From positions 106,215 through 170,214 of the forward strand of contig NZ_JAABNT010000011.1 of the NCBI RefSeq assembly GCF_010667575.1: a stretch of 64,000 nt of DNA, in the 5' to 3' direction. This document shows positions 55,714 to 64,000 of the stretch, piece by piece. This DNA comes from Sulfitobacter sediminilitoris (GTDB taxonomy: Bacteria; Pseudomonadota; Alphaproteobacteria; Rhodobacterales; Rhodobacteraceae). The position numbers and the translations under genes are program-made. The notes below the pieces were generated by a model. The model was not told the DNA's origin. It saw only the letters and a list, made by a program, of their open reading frames with translations, and searched no databases. Numbering within the stretch: the first letter of the stretch is position 1; each line of letters starts with the position of its first letter.

Positions 55714-56124
55714 ATGTCGAGTTATGTTGAAAGTTCGCTGATCAAAGATGAGCAAGTAGTTTACAAAGCTTATATAAGTAGTTGGTCACTTTCGCATTTG
55801 CTTGTTGCCGGACTGGTATTGCTCCCGTTTTACGGCATAGGACTTCTTTTTTGGGCTTCTGCAGCCATAAAATACTTCTCAACTGAGCTAGCCATAACCA
55901 ATAGGCGTATCATCGCAAAGTTTGGGTTCATTCGTCGATCAACTATCGAGATTAACCTCCAGAAAGTTGAGAGCGTTCAGGTTGATCAAAGTATACTTGG
56001 CCGTCTCTTGAATTTTGGATCAATTGTTGTTTCTGGAGCAGGAAGCCCGCAAACTCCCGTTTTAGGGATATCTAACCCTTTGAAGTTCCGCCAGATATTC
56101 ATGGAAACACAGGAAAATAAATAA
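55714..56124 (+). CDS. Bacterial PH-domain (bPH2) membrane protein
   Basis: A 136-residue protein starting MSSYVESSLIKDEQVVYKAY. A hydrophobic hairpin (SLSHLLVAGLVLLPFYGIGLLFWASAAIKYF, about 25-55) is followed by a bPH2 domain: STELAITNRRIIAKFGFIRRSTIEINLQKVESVQVDQSILGRLLNFGSIVVSGAG (about 56-110). Base composition is much more AT-rich than elsewhere in the window, indicating cargo from a different source. Its role is unknown; such proteins sit in the inner membrane. Confidence 0.87.
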   Translation: MSSYVESSLIKDEQVVYKAYISSWSLSHLLVAGLVLLPFYGIGLLFWASAAIKYFSTELAITNRRIIAKFGFIRRSTIEINLQKVESVQVDQSILGRLLNFGSIVVSGAGSPQTPVLGISNPLKFRQIFMETQENK

Positions 56125-56365
56125 ACCCCTAGTGTTTGCCGCCTGACAGAAGATTCCCGATGTCGGCTCGATGTGCGATATGCGTGGGATGAGAGCGGGT
56201 GCCCCTGCAGGTTGATAGTGGTGTCCTGCACGTATGGGGGCCAGTGAGAGGCCCTCACAAGCCCCTGACAGCCGTCACTGTACTGTCTGCTACCATAACG
56301 GACAACACCACCAGAATGCCTACGCCACGCCCTGGCTCACGACGCACTACTGCCCTGTGTCGCCT

Positions 56366-56485
56366 AAACTGCCCCCTCGCTTCGCTCTCGCTACGGAATG
56401 CCCCCAAAACTGCCCCACTTTGCGGCGGTCTGTGGCTAAGTCGATGAAAGGTATCGAGGGGCAAGGTTTCCTACCATCCCAGCCA
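56366..56485 (+). other. attR of the tRNA-Gln island with arm-type repeats
   Basis: The 17-base core TCCTACCATCCCAGCCA at 56,469-56,485 is an exact direct copy of the tRNA end. On the island side, 52 bases away, are TGCCCCC at 56,399 and TGCCCC at 56,411 (12 bases apart), plus TGCCCCC at 56,370. The stretch 56,125-56,658 holds no gene that I can support. Confidence 0.85.
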
Positions 56486-56658
56486 CACACTCCTTACAGC
56501 ACAGACGGTGCAGGTGTTCTTTGAGATAGCCGCGCGTTATCCGTGGGTTATGACGGTGGTATCTCTGCCCAGACTGTCAGTGCGCCGCGCAACCGCTCCA
56601 ATATCCCCATGAGTCTGCAGATCGCATTTGCGCGGTAGCAGTGTCCGGTCGTGCGATG

Positions 56659-58299
56659 TCAGAGAGTCGCGATGAGGGCGCGCTGCTCTTGCCAGTCGCT
56701 TGGCAGAGAGTGTCGCTTGCACCAATCGGATGTAAATCCGAGAGGCTGGGTGCCTTCAAGAACCCTGTTCGTGATGTCGGGCGCGAGAAAGGCCAGTTCG
56801 ATGATCTGTTGCACCCGGCGGGATGAGGTGCCGTATGCCTTGGCGATCTCTGACAACGTCTGGCCTGCTCTGATCAGCTCAAACCAGTGATGTGCTGTCG
56901 CGATGTTCTTGATCAGGGTGTCATCACGCTCCGGGGGATCTTCCGCAAAGATCAGCTTTGTCTCAACACCACGTTTGCGCAGCTGGAACGGCGTTGTGAG
57001 GGTCAGGTCATTTTCGGTGAGTTCCTCTTGCGCTTGCTCAGACAACTTACTGAGCTCTTCCGCATTTATCCGGATGCAAAGTTCGCCGGGGGCCAGATCA
57101 ATGCGCTCCAGGAGCTCTAGGATTGGCTTGATGTCCTGAATTGTGCTGATCGCTTTGATCTTAGTTCTGGCCGTTGCAACTGCTGCAGCCGAAGCACCCT
57201 GAACCACGTTGCTGATGAACATCGGATTGTTGAGGTGCTGTTGCAGGAGATGTGCAACCTTTGTCTCCAGCTCTTGCGCTGGCAACCGCCAGCCATCCTT
57301 ATTGGCTTCACCGCTGTTTTTGATGAGCCGGTGAGACACGTAGTACCGCAACCGCGCCCCTGCCTTGGTTTTCGAATGCGATGGCGTGAGCCGATCTCCC
57401 GTTTCATCAAAGAGTTTTCCGCAGAGCAGGGATTGCTGCTGTGTGGCCCTGCGCGCCCTGCCCTTCGTCGCGCCATTCTGCAGGGCCTCCTGGATGCGGT
57501 CCCAGCGGTCTGGATCAATGATCGCCTCATGCTGTCCCGCGTGCACCTCATTGCGGTGCCGGATCTTGCCCGCATAGATCGGGTTGGTGAGGATGTGATG
57601 GATATGCCCCCGATCAAACAGGCCGCCCCCGGTTTGCTTGCCAGCGCTCGTTTCACGTCGACGCGTGCGCAGGTGCAGCTGTTCAGCCTGTGCTTTCACC
57701 TCACGAACCGTGCCATGCTCTTCGTAGAGATCGTAGAGTTGTTCAATGATGGCTGCTTCTGGCGCATTGATGGTCAGCGTCCGCCCGGCTGGATCGTATC
57801 CCATGGGCACGCTGCCTCCCATCCAAAGACCCTTGCGCTTGGAGGCTGCGATCTTGTCGCGGATGCGTTCAGCCGTCACTTCCCGCTCGAACTGTGCAAA
57901 TGAGAGCAACATGTTCAGTGTCAGCCGTCCCATGCTGGTTGCGGTGTTGAACGATTGGGTAACGGAGACAAATGAGGCTTGGGCCGCATCCAGGGTATCG
58001 ACGATCTTGGAGAAGTCAGCAAGGGAGCGGGTCAAACGATCTATCTTGTAAACAACGATCTGATCGACACGTCCGTCCGCAATGTCCTGCAGCAACTGCT
58101 GGAGCGCCGGCCGTTCGAGCGATCCGCCTGACAACCCGCCGTCGTCATAGTGCTCAGGCAGCAGCACCCAGCCTTCGTGCTTCTGACTGGCGATATAGGC
58201 CGTACAGGCTTCGCGCTGCGCATCCAATGAGTTGAACTCTTGCTCCAGGCCATCCTCAGATGACTTGCGGGTGTAGATGGCACAGCGCAGCTTCTTCAT
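56659..58299 (-). CDS. Large serine recombinase
   Basis: A 546-residue site-specific recombinase. The resolvase domain starts RCAIYTRKSSEDGLEQEFNSLDAQREAC (catalytic Ser in TRKSS, near residue 11) and includes GGLSGGSLERPALQQLLQDI and VYKIDRLTRSLADF. A recombinase domain (MGYDPAGRTLTINAPEAAIIEQLYDLYEEHGTVREV) and a zinc-ribbon-like/C-terminal region follow. The ATG at 58,299 overlaps the stop of the DUF2924 gene. No attachment sites for it could be found by eye. It belongs to a second mobile module just outside attR of the tRNA island. Confidence 0.92.
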   Translation of the reverse strand: MKKLRCAIYTRKSSEDGLEQEFNSLDAQREACTAYIASQKHEGWVLLPEHYDDGGLSGGSLERPALQQLLQDIADGRVDQIVVYKIDRLTRSLADFSKIVDTLDAAQASFVSVTQSFNTATSMGRLTLNMLLSFAQFEREVTAERIRDKIAASKRKGLWMGGSVPMGYDPAGRTLTINAPEAAIIEQLYDLYEEHGTVREVKAQAEQLHLRTRRRETSAGKQTGGGLFDRGHIHHILTNPIYAGKIRHRNEVHAGQHEAIIDPDRWDRIQEALQNGATKGRARRATQQQSLLCGKLFDETGDRLTPSHSKTKAGARLRYYVSHRLIKNSGEANKDGWRLPAQELETKVAHLLQQHLNNPMFISNVVQGASAAAVATARTKIKAISTIQDIKPILELLERIDLAPGELCIRINAEELSKLSEQAQEELTENDLTLTTPFQLRKRGVETKLIFAEDPPERDDTLIKNIATAHHWFELIRAGQTLSEIAKAYGTSSRRVQQIIELAFLAPDITNRVLEGTQPLGFTSDWCKRHSLPSDWQEQRALIATL

Positions 58300-58703
58300 G
58301 CCCGCTTTGCTTTGCTGTTCAGGCCGAAGAAGCGTGGGCCGGACCATGTGGCACCTGTGATGTGTTTGGCAATGGCCGAGAGCGACGACCATGTTTTGCC
58401 ATCCATCTCAAACCCACTCTCTGTCACATGCACCTGATACGTTCGGCCATTCCAATCGCGTACGAGATGCGCACCTGCGCTCAGCTTTGCCGGGGCTATC
58501 TTGGCGACAGCTTCCCCCTTCGCAATCTGTCGCAGCACCCGACGCGTTGTCGCGGGTAGCCCGCCCTGCGCCTTGCACTGCTGTTCATAGTGGATCGCCT
58601 TTTGCATGAAGGGCACCGACAGGTATGCTGGCGGAGGCGATCCAAAGACCACCTCCCAGTGTTCCAGTGTGGCGGGACGTTCTGGGTTGGGATCACGCCC
58701 CAT
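58296..58703 (-). CDS. DUF2924 protein, recombinase-associated
   Basis: A 135-residue basic protein starting MGRDPNPERPATLEHWEVVF and containing YEQQCKAQGGLPATTRRVLRQIAKGE, LSAGAHLVRDWNGRTYQVHVTESGFEMDGKTWSSLSAIAKHITGATWSGPRFFGL, the core of DUF2924. This family commonly precedes serine recombinases in prophages. I use the ATG at 58,703, which overlaps the DUF3489 gene end; its stop overlaps the recombinase start. The biochemical role is unknown, probably DNA binding. Confidence 0.87.
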   Translation of the reverse strand: MGRDPNPERPATLEHWEVVFGSPPPAYLSVPFMQKAIHYEQQCKAQGGLPATTRRVLRQIAKGEAVAKIAPAKLSAGAHLVRDWNGRTYQVHVTESGFEMDGKTWSSLSAIAKHITGATWSGPRFFGLNSKAKRA

Positions 58704-58977
58704 CTGCTGACACCGCTGCTGCTGTGTCGTTTTGCTCAGCTGGCGCAGACAAGATGCGGAACTTTGACATACCACCTTTGGCAGGCCTTTCCCCTGCCAC
58801 CTCGTAGCCGGCTTTGCGCAGCCCGCTCATGGCTGCCCGCGTCGTGTGCTGCTGCCAGCCCAGCTTGTCACTCAGTGTCTTGATGTCAGCGCCGGATTTG
58901 GTTCCCAGCAGCTTGATCAGCTGCGCCTTCTTGGTCGTGCGGGTGGTGGCGCCAGGTTGGGTTCTTGATGTGGTCAT
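58693..58977 (-). CDS. DUF3489 protein, recombinase-associated
   Basis: A 94-residue basic protein. Residues 15-75 (KKAQLIKLLGTKSGADIKTLSDKLGWQQHTTRAAMSGLRKAGYEVAGERPAKGGMSKFRI) form the winged-helix-like DUF3489 domain, likely binding DNA. It is the first gene of the DUF3489-DUF2924-recombinase set, with overlapping junctions throughout. Confidence 0.87.
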   Translation of the reverse strand: MTTSRTQPGATTRTTKKAQLIKLLGTKSGADIKTLSDKLGWQQHTTRAAMSGLRKAGYEVAGERPAKGGMSKFRILSAPAEQNDTAAAVSADGA

Positions 58978-59548
58978 ATCTGTCTCCTCAGATGATCAGC
59001 GGAGAAATTCCGCTGCTACTGAGCAGAGCCCGGGCTAAGCGGGCGGCGCCTGCGAATGGGTCATGGCGTGCGGACAGTACCGCTCTGGTGGCCAGCGAAG
59101 TCCAGTCAGTTCAGCGGGGAAGCTGAAACTACCGCGATCAAGCGGCCGGAACGAGATACATGAAGGGCGGGGAGCGGTCGTTCGCTGCGAGATGCGCAAA
59201 CGACCGATATGCGCAAAGATCAGCTATTGAGAACTCGCGTCGGAAGCCCAGCGCCACGTTTGACGCTGCTCCGGCGTAGATCTGTGCAACTATTGACTTT
59301 CTTAGCCCCCCAGATGACCGTGAGCCCGTGCTCAGGTGCCCCGGGCTAATTGAAACTCGGAGGACGTTTTTTGTGGGCCTTTTTCGATCGATGCGCCGAC
59401 AATGCTCTTTAGGTCGTGTTGTGTGATTATCCTGCGTAGCTTGAGAAAGAAACGAAAGGTCTATTTTTCCGACGCTAACGTCAAAATGCTTGCAACCCTG
59501 CATCAAGAGCGCCTGTAAACGCGTGCGCTTCCGAGGAAATTTAGCGCT
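58978..59548. other. Gene-free stretch upstream of the ATPase-HNH pair
   Basis: 571 bases without a gene I can support. A minus-strand frame at 59,138-59,506 has no coding signs; 59,150-59,290 looks like degenerate Rhodobacteraceae intergenic repeat sequence. The promoter of the ATPase gene should lie in the last 150 bases. Confidence 0.5.
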
Positions 59549-61114
59549 ATGAAATTCATCGTTGTCCCAACCAAGTCAGACCATTCGCCCAAAGAAGGCA
59601 TGGAGGTTGGCTACCTTTGGACAGACCAGTGGGACGACTGGTTCACCTACAACACGATGTACTATTTCACCTATTTCGACCGAGCTGGGCAAAAGCACGA
59701 AATAGGGTCGGTCAAAATTGGTCAATTCGACTGGGGTAATAAACAACGGCGCCCAGACCTTCCAGAGCAGTTCGAAGCGTTGTCTGACGAGTTCTTTTCG
59801 CTGGGCCAAGACATTGATTACTATAAGGCTTTGATGGGCCTACCTGAAGGTGAGCGTGTTGAGATCTTTCGCGCACTTCGCGATACCGCTTATGACGAAG
59901 AACTCTATGCGCGTGCAATCCAAGAAGACGTGATGACAGAATCGCTCATGCGATCTTCCGGGGCGCGCAAAACGGAGATCCAATACCGCGCCGTCATCAA
60001 GGAGGGCGTGGAGCTCACGCCCTTCAATTTCTCCTACCGCGCGGCCAAAACCCCGAAATCACTGACAGATCCTATCGAACTGAGCTTTGAAGTCGTACCC
60101 TACGCTTCGCCACCAACAAACATCCATGTGTTGATCGGACGAAACGGCGTCGGTAAGACGCGCATTCTCAATGGGATGACACGTGCGCTTGTAGACCCTA
60201 CATCGACAAGACGACGTGACGGCGGTTTCTCATTCGAGGAGTCAGATTTTGACCTTTTAGGCGACAGCAGTGAAACGTTCGCTAACTTGGTCAGTGTAAC
60301 TTTCAGTGCGTTCGATGATTTTCTTACCATCGGCGATACGCCTGACAAAAAGAAAGCAATCATCGGTTACACTAATGTCGGTTTGAAGAAACTGGTTGGC
60401 CGCAAGCAAGACAGGAAGATTATTACTCAAGATATCGCGCGACTAAGCGTAGATTTTGCCAATAGCGCCCTAATTTGCTCGCGTGGAATTCGGAGATCCC
60501 GGTGGAAGCGTGCACTCGAGACACTTGAGACCGACAGCCTCTTTGGCGAGATTGAGGTCGCCAACCTTGCAGACATCACGGACGAGGAAGAGTTTCTTGA
60601 CGAGGCTCGGGCGCTATACCGGAAGCTTAGCTCGGGGCACAAGATTGTGCTGCTCACCATCACCAGACTTGTCGAATTAGTTGAGGAACGCACTCTGGTT
60701 TTGATGGACGAGCCCGAAGCTCATCTCCACCCGCCCCTTCTTTCGGCATTTGTCCGAGGACTGTCCGATCTGCTGACAAATCGGAACGGTGTAGCGATCA
60801 TTGCGACCCATTCCCCGGTCGTAGTCCAGGAAGTCCCCTCCACCTGCGTTTGGAAAATATTAAGGCATGGTCTCTCGTCGAATGCGGAACGCCCGGAAAT
60901 TCAAACGTTTGCCGAGACGGTTAGCATACTAACCCGCGAGATATTCGGGCTCGAGGTGGATCGCTCAGGCTTTCACCGCATGATCCGCGACATCGTTGGG
61001 CAGGAAGAAACTTTCGACGCCGTTATGGACCGTTTCGACGACGAAATCGGTGCTCAGGGGCAAGCGCTTATCCGTGCGATGTTACACCGGCGTGCGCCTG
61101 AGGATGATGGCTGA
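59549..61114 (+). CDS. ABC/SMC-type ATPase of a two-gene ATPase-HNH system (Septu-like)
   Basis: A 521-residue protein. An N-terminal region of about 185 residues without recognised domain precedes Walker A GRNGVGKT (197-204). The ABC signature LSSGHK (360-365), Walker B LVLMDEPEAHLHP (383-395) and H-loop IATHSP (His421) form one complete AAA15/AAA21-type ATPase with the coiled-coil part reduced. No TOPRIM or nuclease domain is visible in it. The next gene starts at its stop (TGATG) and encodes an HNH nuclease, as in Septu (PtuA-PtuB). Defence against phage is inferred from this pairing and the mobile setting. Confidence 0.8.
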   Translation: MKFIVVPTKSDHSPKEGMEVGYLWTDQWDDWFTYNTMYYFTYFDRAGQKHEIGSVKIGQFDWGNKQRRPDLPEQFEALSDEFFSLGQDIDYYKALMGLPEGERVEIFRALRDTAYDEELYARAIQEDVMTESLMRSSGARKTEIQYRAVIKEGVELTPFNFSYRAAKTPKSLTDPIELSFEVVPYASPPTNIHVLIGRNGVGKTRILNGMTRALVDPTSTRRRDGGFSFEESDFDLLGDSSETFANLVSVTFSAFDDFLTIGDTPDKKKAIIGYTNVGLKKLVGRKQDRKIITQDIARLSVDFANSALICSRGIRRSRWKRALETLETDSLFGEIEVANLADITDEEEFLDEARALYRKLSSGHKIVLLTITRLVELVEERTLVLMDEPEAHLHPPLLSAFVRGLSDLLTNRNGVAIIATHSPVVVQEVPSTCVWKILRHGLSSNAERPEIQTFAETVSILTREIFGLEVDRSGFHRMIRDIVGQEETFDAVMDRFDDEIGAQGQALIRAMLHRRAPEDDG

Positions 61115-61962
61115 TGTGGCGCGTAGAACGGCCCGATATCGATACGGGCGTGACTTTTGATCAATGCATAGGCGTCATTAGAAACCCCGGTTTGCGAGGC
61201 CGCATGAACGGCATCAGACAGGAGATCTTGGACCGATCCGCTCACTACGACGCCCTCGCTGAAGTTGAAGAACTGCATCTAATCATTGCCCACGAAGCGG
61301 GTGTCGGTGACGTTGCGGGGCTCGATCTCAAGAAAAACTACACCACTCGCATGGTGAGGAAAGGTGTTCCGGCGCGCCCCGTTTACGATGCCCTAATGAT
61401 CCTTCCGACAAACAATAGATGCCCGTTCTGCTGTTATGGTCCGGTCGAAACTTTGGACCATTTATTGCCCAAGACACAATATCCGGCATTTGCAGTGAAG
61501 CCCACAAATCTTGTCGGGTGTTGCGACCGGTGCAACAGGCTGAAATCCGAGGCGGTGCCGACAGGTCCAGGAGACCTCTACCTTCACCCGTATTTTGATA
61601 ATGTGGATCATGCGAACTGGTTAAAGGCCGAGTTGGTCCATTCGACGCCTGCCGTCGCAGAATTCTATGTCGACGCACCAGATGAACTGACCCCCGATCA
61701 GCTCTCGCGCATCAATACTCAATTTGAAGGACTTGGACTTGCGGGCCTCTACAGTGATGCCGCTGCAGACGAGATCGTTGACATTGCGGAGATGCTCGAA
61801 GAGCTGTTTGCGGAAGGCGGGGGAGACGCCGTGCAAGCGCATCTTGCCCGGCAGCACAGATCCCGCATTGCCGCCAGTCGAAACTCTTGGCGTTCAGCGC
61901 TCTACGAAGCGCTCTCTGGCTCTGACTGGTACTGTAATGGTGGCTTCCGCATAGCCCCATAA
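61114..61962 (+). CDS. HNH endonuclease partner of the ATPase
   Basis: A 282-residue protein with a zinc-finger HNH domain: CPFC (103-106), LDHLLPKTQYPAF with Asp115 and His116, NLV (Asn132), and CDRCNRLKSE (Cys137, Cys140, Asn141, Lys144). It likely cuts DNA or RNA when activated by the ATPase. The ATG overlaps the ATPase stop by one base, so the two are made together. The C-terminal half (about 150-282) has no recognised domain. Closest functional analogy is PtuB, but it is longer than usual PtuB. Confidence 0.8.
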   Translation: MWRVERPDIDTGVTFDQCIGVIRNPGLRGRMNGIRQEILDRSAHYDALAEVEELHLIIAHEAGVGDVAGLDLKKNYTTRMVRKGVPARPVYDALMILPTNNRCPFCCYGPVETLDHLLPKTQYPAFAVKPTNLVGCCDRCNRLKSEAVPTGPGDLYLHPYFDNVDHANWLKAELVHSTPAVAEFYVDAPDELTPDQLSRINTQFEGLGLAGLYSDAAADEIVDIAEMLEELFAEGGGDAVQAHLARQHRSRIAASRNSWRSALYEALSGSDWYCNGGFRIAP

Positions 61963-62126
61963 TGGGCGACTGTCGGCTCGCGAGCTTTCTGCTATTACGC
62001 AGATACTGCCGCTTGCGGTCCTTTGCTGCACCGGTTGCCAATGGCGGCTCCGGGCCGAAAGTGTTGGCGTAGCCAAAAATCGCAGGTTTCCGCGGGAACC
62101 ACTCATTCAGAAAATTAGATGATTTT

Positions 62127-63671
62127 TTAGGTCTGAGTGTGGTTTATGCCAATTCCATGGCAGCGGACGGGTGCACCGACATTTCGCAGAACCAAGCCTC
62201 CAAGGTCGTCTGCATCTTGATCGTCGCCCAGCACTTCGTCCGTCACCACAATAGCGTGGCCTGAGTGTCTGCCTTGGTCGCAGAGTCGCGCGGCGATGTT
62301 GGCGGCCTGGCCGATGACGGTGAAATCGAGCCGTTCTTTCGAGCCGACGTTACCGTATGTAACACGGCCAAATGCGACACCGACCGAACCTTCGCAATTC
62401 GGATGGCTGCGTAGTTCCTCCACTGTTTCGCGGGCCGAAGCCAGTGCCGTGGCACAGGCTGCCTTTGCGTCCTCTCCGGCGGGAAACACTGCCAAAATCG
62501 CATCACCGATAAACTTAAGCACTTCCCCGCCATGTTCATGCACCACGCTCGAAGTGGTTTCAAAGAAGTGGTTGAGCAGCTCCAGATAAGTGCCTCTGGA
62601 CAGCTCTTCCTCCAAGCGCGTGGAATGACGCAAGTCGCAGAACATAATAGCTGCATCTATCTCATCACCGTCACCGCGCCGGATCTCACCTCCCAACACG
62701 CGCGCCCCGGCGCGTTTACCAACATATGTTTCCAGTAGTGATTGTGCGTTTTCGCGTTGCGTGAAGACTTCGAAAAAGCGTGAGATAACAAAGATACATT
62801 CAAAGATGAGACCGAGATTGGCAGTAGAAAAGCCGTCGGGGTGATCGCCAGTGACGGTCAGTACGTTGACGCGCCCGTCCGAAAACGGCAGCGGCATTGC
62901 GACGTAATCGGTTGCGCCTTGGTCGCGCAGGTCTTCCATGATCGGAAAGCTGTTTTCGGCATAGTCGGAGCCGAGCCGCTGGCGTACACCCCCAAGTCCG
63001 TCAGAAACGTGGCGGAGCGGCGAGTTCACAAAGGCTGGGTGGTCGTGGATTTCATAAGACGGGGCAAAAGTGGACACATCCGCTTTGGCATGGTCCCAGA
63101 CATAGTTCTTGCCAGCGATAAGGGGGTGGAGAGACCAGATCATAATACTGATCCGTGTAACCTGTACGCCGTGTTCGCGCAGCTTCTCACCGAGTGCTTT
63201 GGTGAGTGCCTCAGGGGTCGGGATGAAGCCTGCTTCTCTCAGGAGCCAATCGATCATGGGTCCGGACGCAGACGCATACTTCGGCCTCTCAATAGGCCCT
63301 GCTTCAATTCGAATTTGGTCGGCAACACCTGGCATGAAAGCAAGATGGCCTTCGATGCGCGCGCTCTCGGGCAGCGCATTGGCGTAGGTCCATACCGCGT
63401 TGGGCACGGGGCCGCCAGGGAGGACGAGGTCGCGGTAGCGCGCTGTCCCCTTGAACGGGCAAAAAGTCTTGAGGTCGGTTAACTCTCCTAACGTTGCCAC
63501 GACGTCTTCGGGTGGGAAATAGACGACCGGAGCGAGGCGCGTCTCAAACGCCACTCTAGCGTTTCGGCTTTTTGCGAGCAGGGTGTCACCGCGCATCGCG
63601 CGCACCTCACCGGGCAAGTCGACGACCTCAAGGGCATAACCCGAGGAGATGTTGCTGGGCTGAATGGTCAT
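62127..63671 (-). CDS. DUF427-class III adenylate/guanylate cyclase fusion
   Basis: A 514-residue protein. Residues 10-125 are a DUF427 domain (ARVAFETRLAPVVYFPPEDVVATL; FCPFKGTARYRDL; NAVWTYANALPESARIEGHLAFMPG). A middle sensory-like region (about 138-310) resembles that of alphaproteobacterial cyclases (SIMIWSLHPLIAGKNYVWD). The class III cyclase domain has metal Asp346 (AAIMFCDLRHSTRL), GEVLKFIGDAILAVFP (Asp390) and DFTVIGQAANIAARL (449-463; Asn458, Arg462). It should make cAMP or cGMP. The DUF427 fusion is unusual. It faces the HNH gene with about 165 non-coding bases between. Confidence 0.88.
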   Translation of the reverse strand: MTIQPSNISSGYALEVVDLPGEVRAMRGDTLLAKSRNARVAFETRLAPVVYFPPEDVVATLGELTDLKTFCPFKGTARYRDLVLPGGPVPNAVWTYANALPESARIEGHLAFMPGVADQIRIEAGPIERPKYASASGPMIDWLLREAGFIPTPEALTKALGEKLREHGVQVTRISIMIWSLHPLIAGKNYVWDHAKADVSTFAPSYEIHDHPAFVNSPLRHVSDGLGGVRQRLGSDYAENSFPIMEDLRDQGATDYVAMPLPFSDGRVNVLTVTGDHPDGFSTANLGLIFECIFVISRFFEVFTQRENAQSLLETYVGKRAGARVLGGEIRRGDGDEIDAAIMFCDLRHSTRLEEELSRGTYLELLNHFFETTSSVVHEHGGEVLKFIGDAILAVFPAGEDAKAACATALASARETVEELRSHPNCEGSVGVAFGRVTYGNVGSKERLDFTVIGQAANIAARLCDQGRHSGHAIVVTDEVLGDDQDADDLGGLVLRNVGAPVRCHGIGINHTQT

Positions 63672-64000
63672 CGGTTGGCCTTTTTCGTATGTAGAGCGGC
63701 CTTACAAACATGGGCACGAAGAGAGCACTTGCCAAGAACCATCCAATCGAAGGCTTTGTGAAGGATCCAGTGGTGCGGTTTTTGTGACAGAGCAGATGCT
63801 GTCTGGTCGATCAATGTCCGCTTCCTCGAAGCTGCGTTGCAGCGACAATCGATGTCGCCAAAGTCGGCTCAGCGCCGGTTTCTCCCACAAACCTACCACA
63901 ATGAAGTAGGCCTTAGCCCATCCGTGACTTCCCCTTCAACTTCAGCAAGAGCAAGCTCTTTCCAGTCACTCCTGATTTTACCTCCGGATACGCAATCTCC
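63672..64000. other. Right-edge intergenic region with repeat-like sequence
   Basis: No gene I can support fully. Bases 63,785-63,885 look like a degenerate intergenic repeat (ATGTCCGCTTCCTCGAAGC...) of a kind common in Rhodobacteraceae. A minus-strand open frame ending with TAG at 63,893 runs off the edge (last residues DWKELALAEVEGEVTDGL) and may be the end of a real gene. Confidence 0.4.

Noticed and set aside
59138..59506. Minus-strand frame of 122 codons before the ATPase gene
   Set aside because: No ribosome site or domain; the sequence resembles an intergenic repeat that happens to be open.
63664..63909. Overlapping short frames on both strands at the right edge
   Set aside because: Both lie in repeat-like intergenic sequence with no domain or ribosome site.

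Overview
The window reads as chromosome of a GC-rich alphaproteobacterium, most probably of the Roseobacter group (Rhodobacterales). This rests on gene content (short HisG plus HisZ, a B12-dependent class II ribonucleotide reductase, DUF1489, an XdhABC locus joined to a BMP-type nucleoside importer) and on palindromic intergenic repeats of a style common in that family. Genus is not resolved.

Bases 1-47,500 are dense chromosomal sequence with many start/stop overlaps. 1-3,812 (minus): a BMP-family nucleoside-type ABC importer, followed by a divergent class III aminotransferase. 5.4-9.8 kb: DUF2461, ankyrin protein, NrdJ, DUF1489. 9.8-13.1 kb: hisG-hisZ-hisS. 13.2-18.0 kb: SlyX, a lipoprotein and DnaE. 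18.3-28.0 kb (plus): xanthine dehydrogenase xdhABC running without a gap into a second BMP-type importer, interrupted by two small genes that standard annotation tends to miss; together they would import and oxidise purines. 28-34.6 kb: lipoprotein, a lone ectoine synthase, a GST/TetR/DUF5367 group with two TetR-like operators, a five-gene run (aldo-keto reductase to GH25 lysozyme) and DgkA. 34.6-47.5 kb: one-carbon/amine and acid oxidation genes, gamma-glutamyltranspeptidase, 2-hydroxyacid dehydrogenase, SH3 protein, a decayed haloalkane-dehalogenase end, quinone reductase and a BON-MscS channel.

47,553-56,485 is an 8.9-kb integrative element in the 3' end of a tRNA-Gln(TTG) gene, bounded by a 17-bp direct repeat with a tyrosine integrase near its right end. 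Its left 2.2 kb is unusual: a gene with family-A DNA-polymerase-like motifs lies between inverted repeats of about 365 bp that carry the tRNA-end att core at their outer tips. The internal, inverted core has paired TGCCCC repeats on both sides, as expected for a complete attP, while each end of the island has them on one side only. The rest holds a coiled-coil envelope-type protein, an IS630-type transposase with an IstA-like N-terminus, small genes and a PH-domain protein.

56.5-62 kb is a second accessory block: a serine recombinase with DUF2924 and DUF3489 partners, then a translationally coupled ABC-type ATPase plus HNH endonuclease resembling Septu-like defence. 62.1-63.7 kb encodes a DUF427-adenylate cyclase fusion. 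The last 330 bases hold only repeat-like intergenic sequence and perhaps one gene end. No rRNA and no CRISPR array are present.
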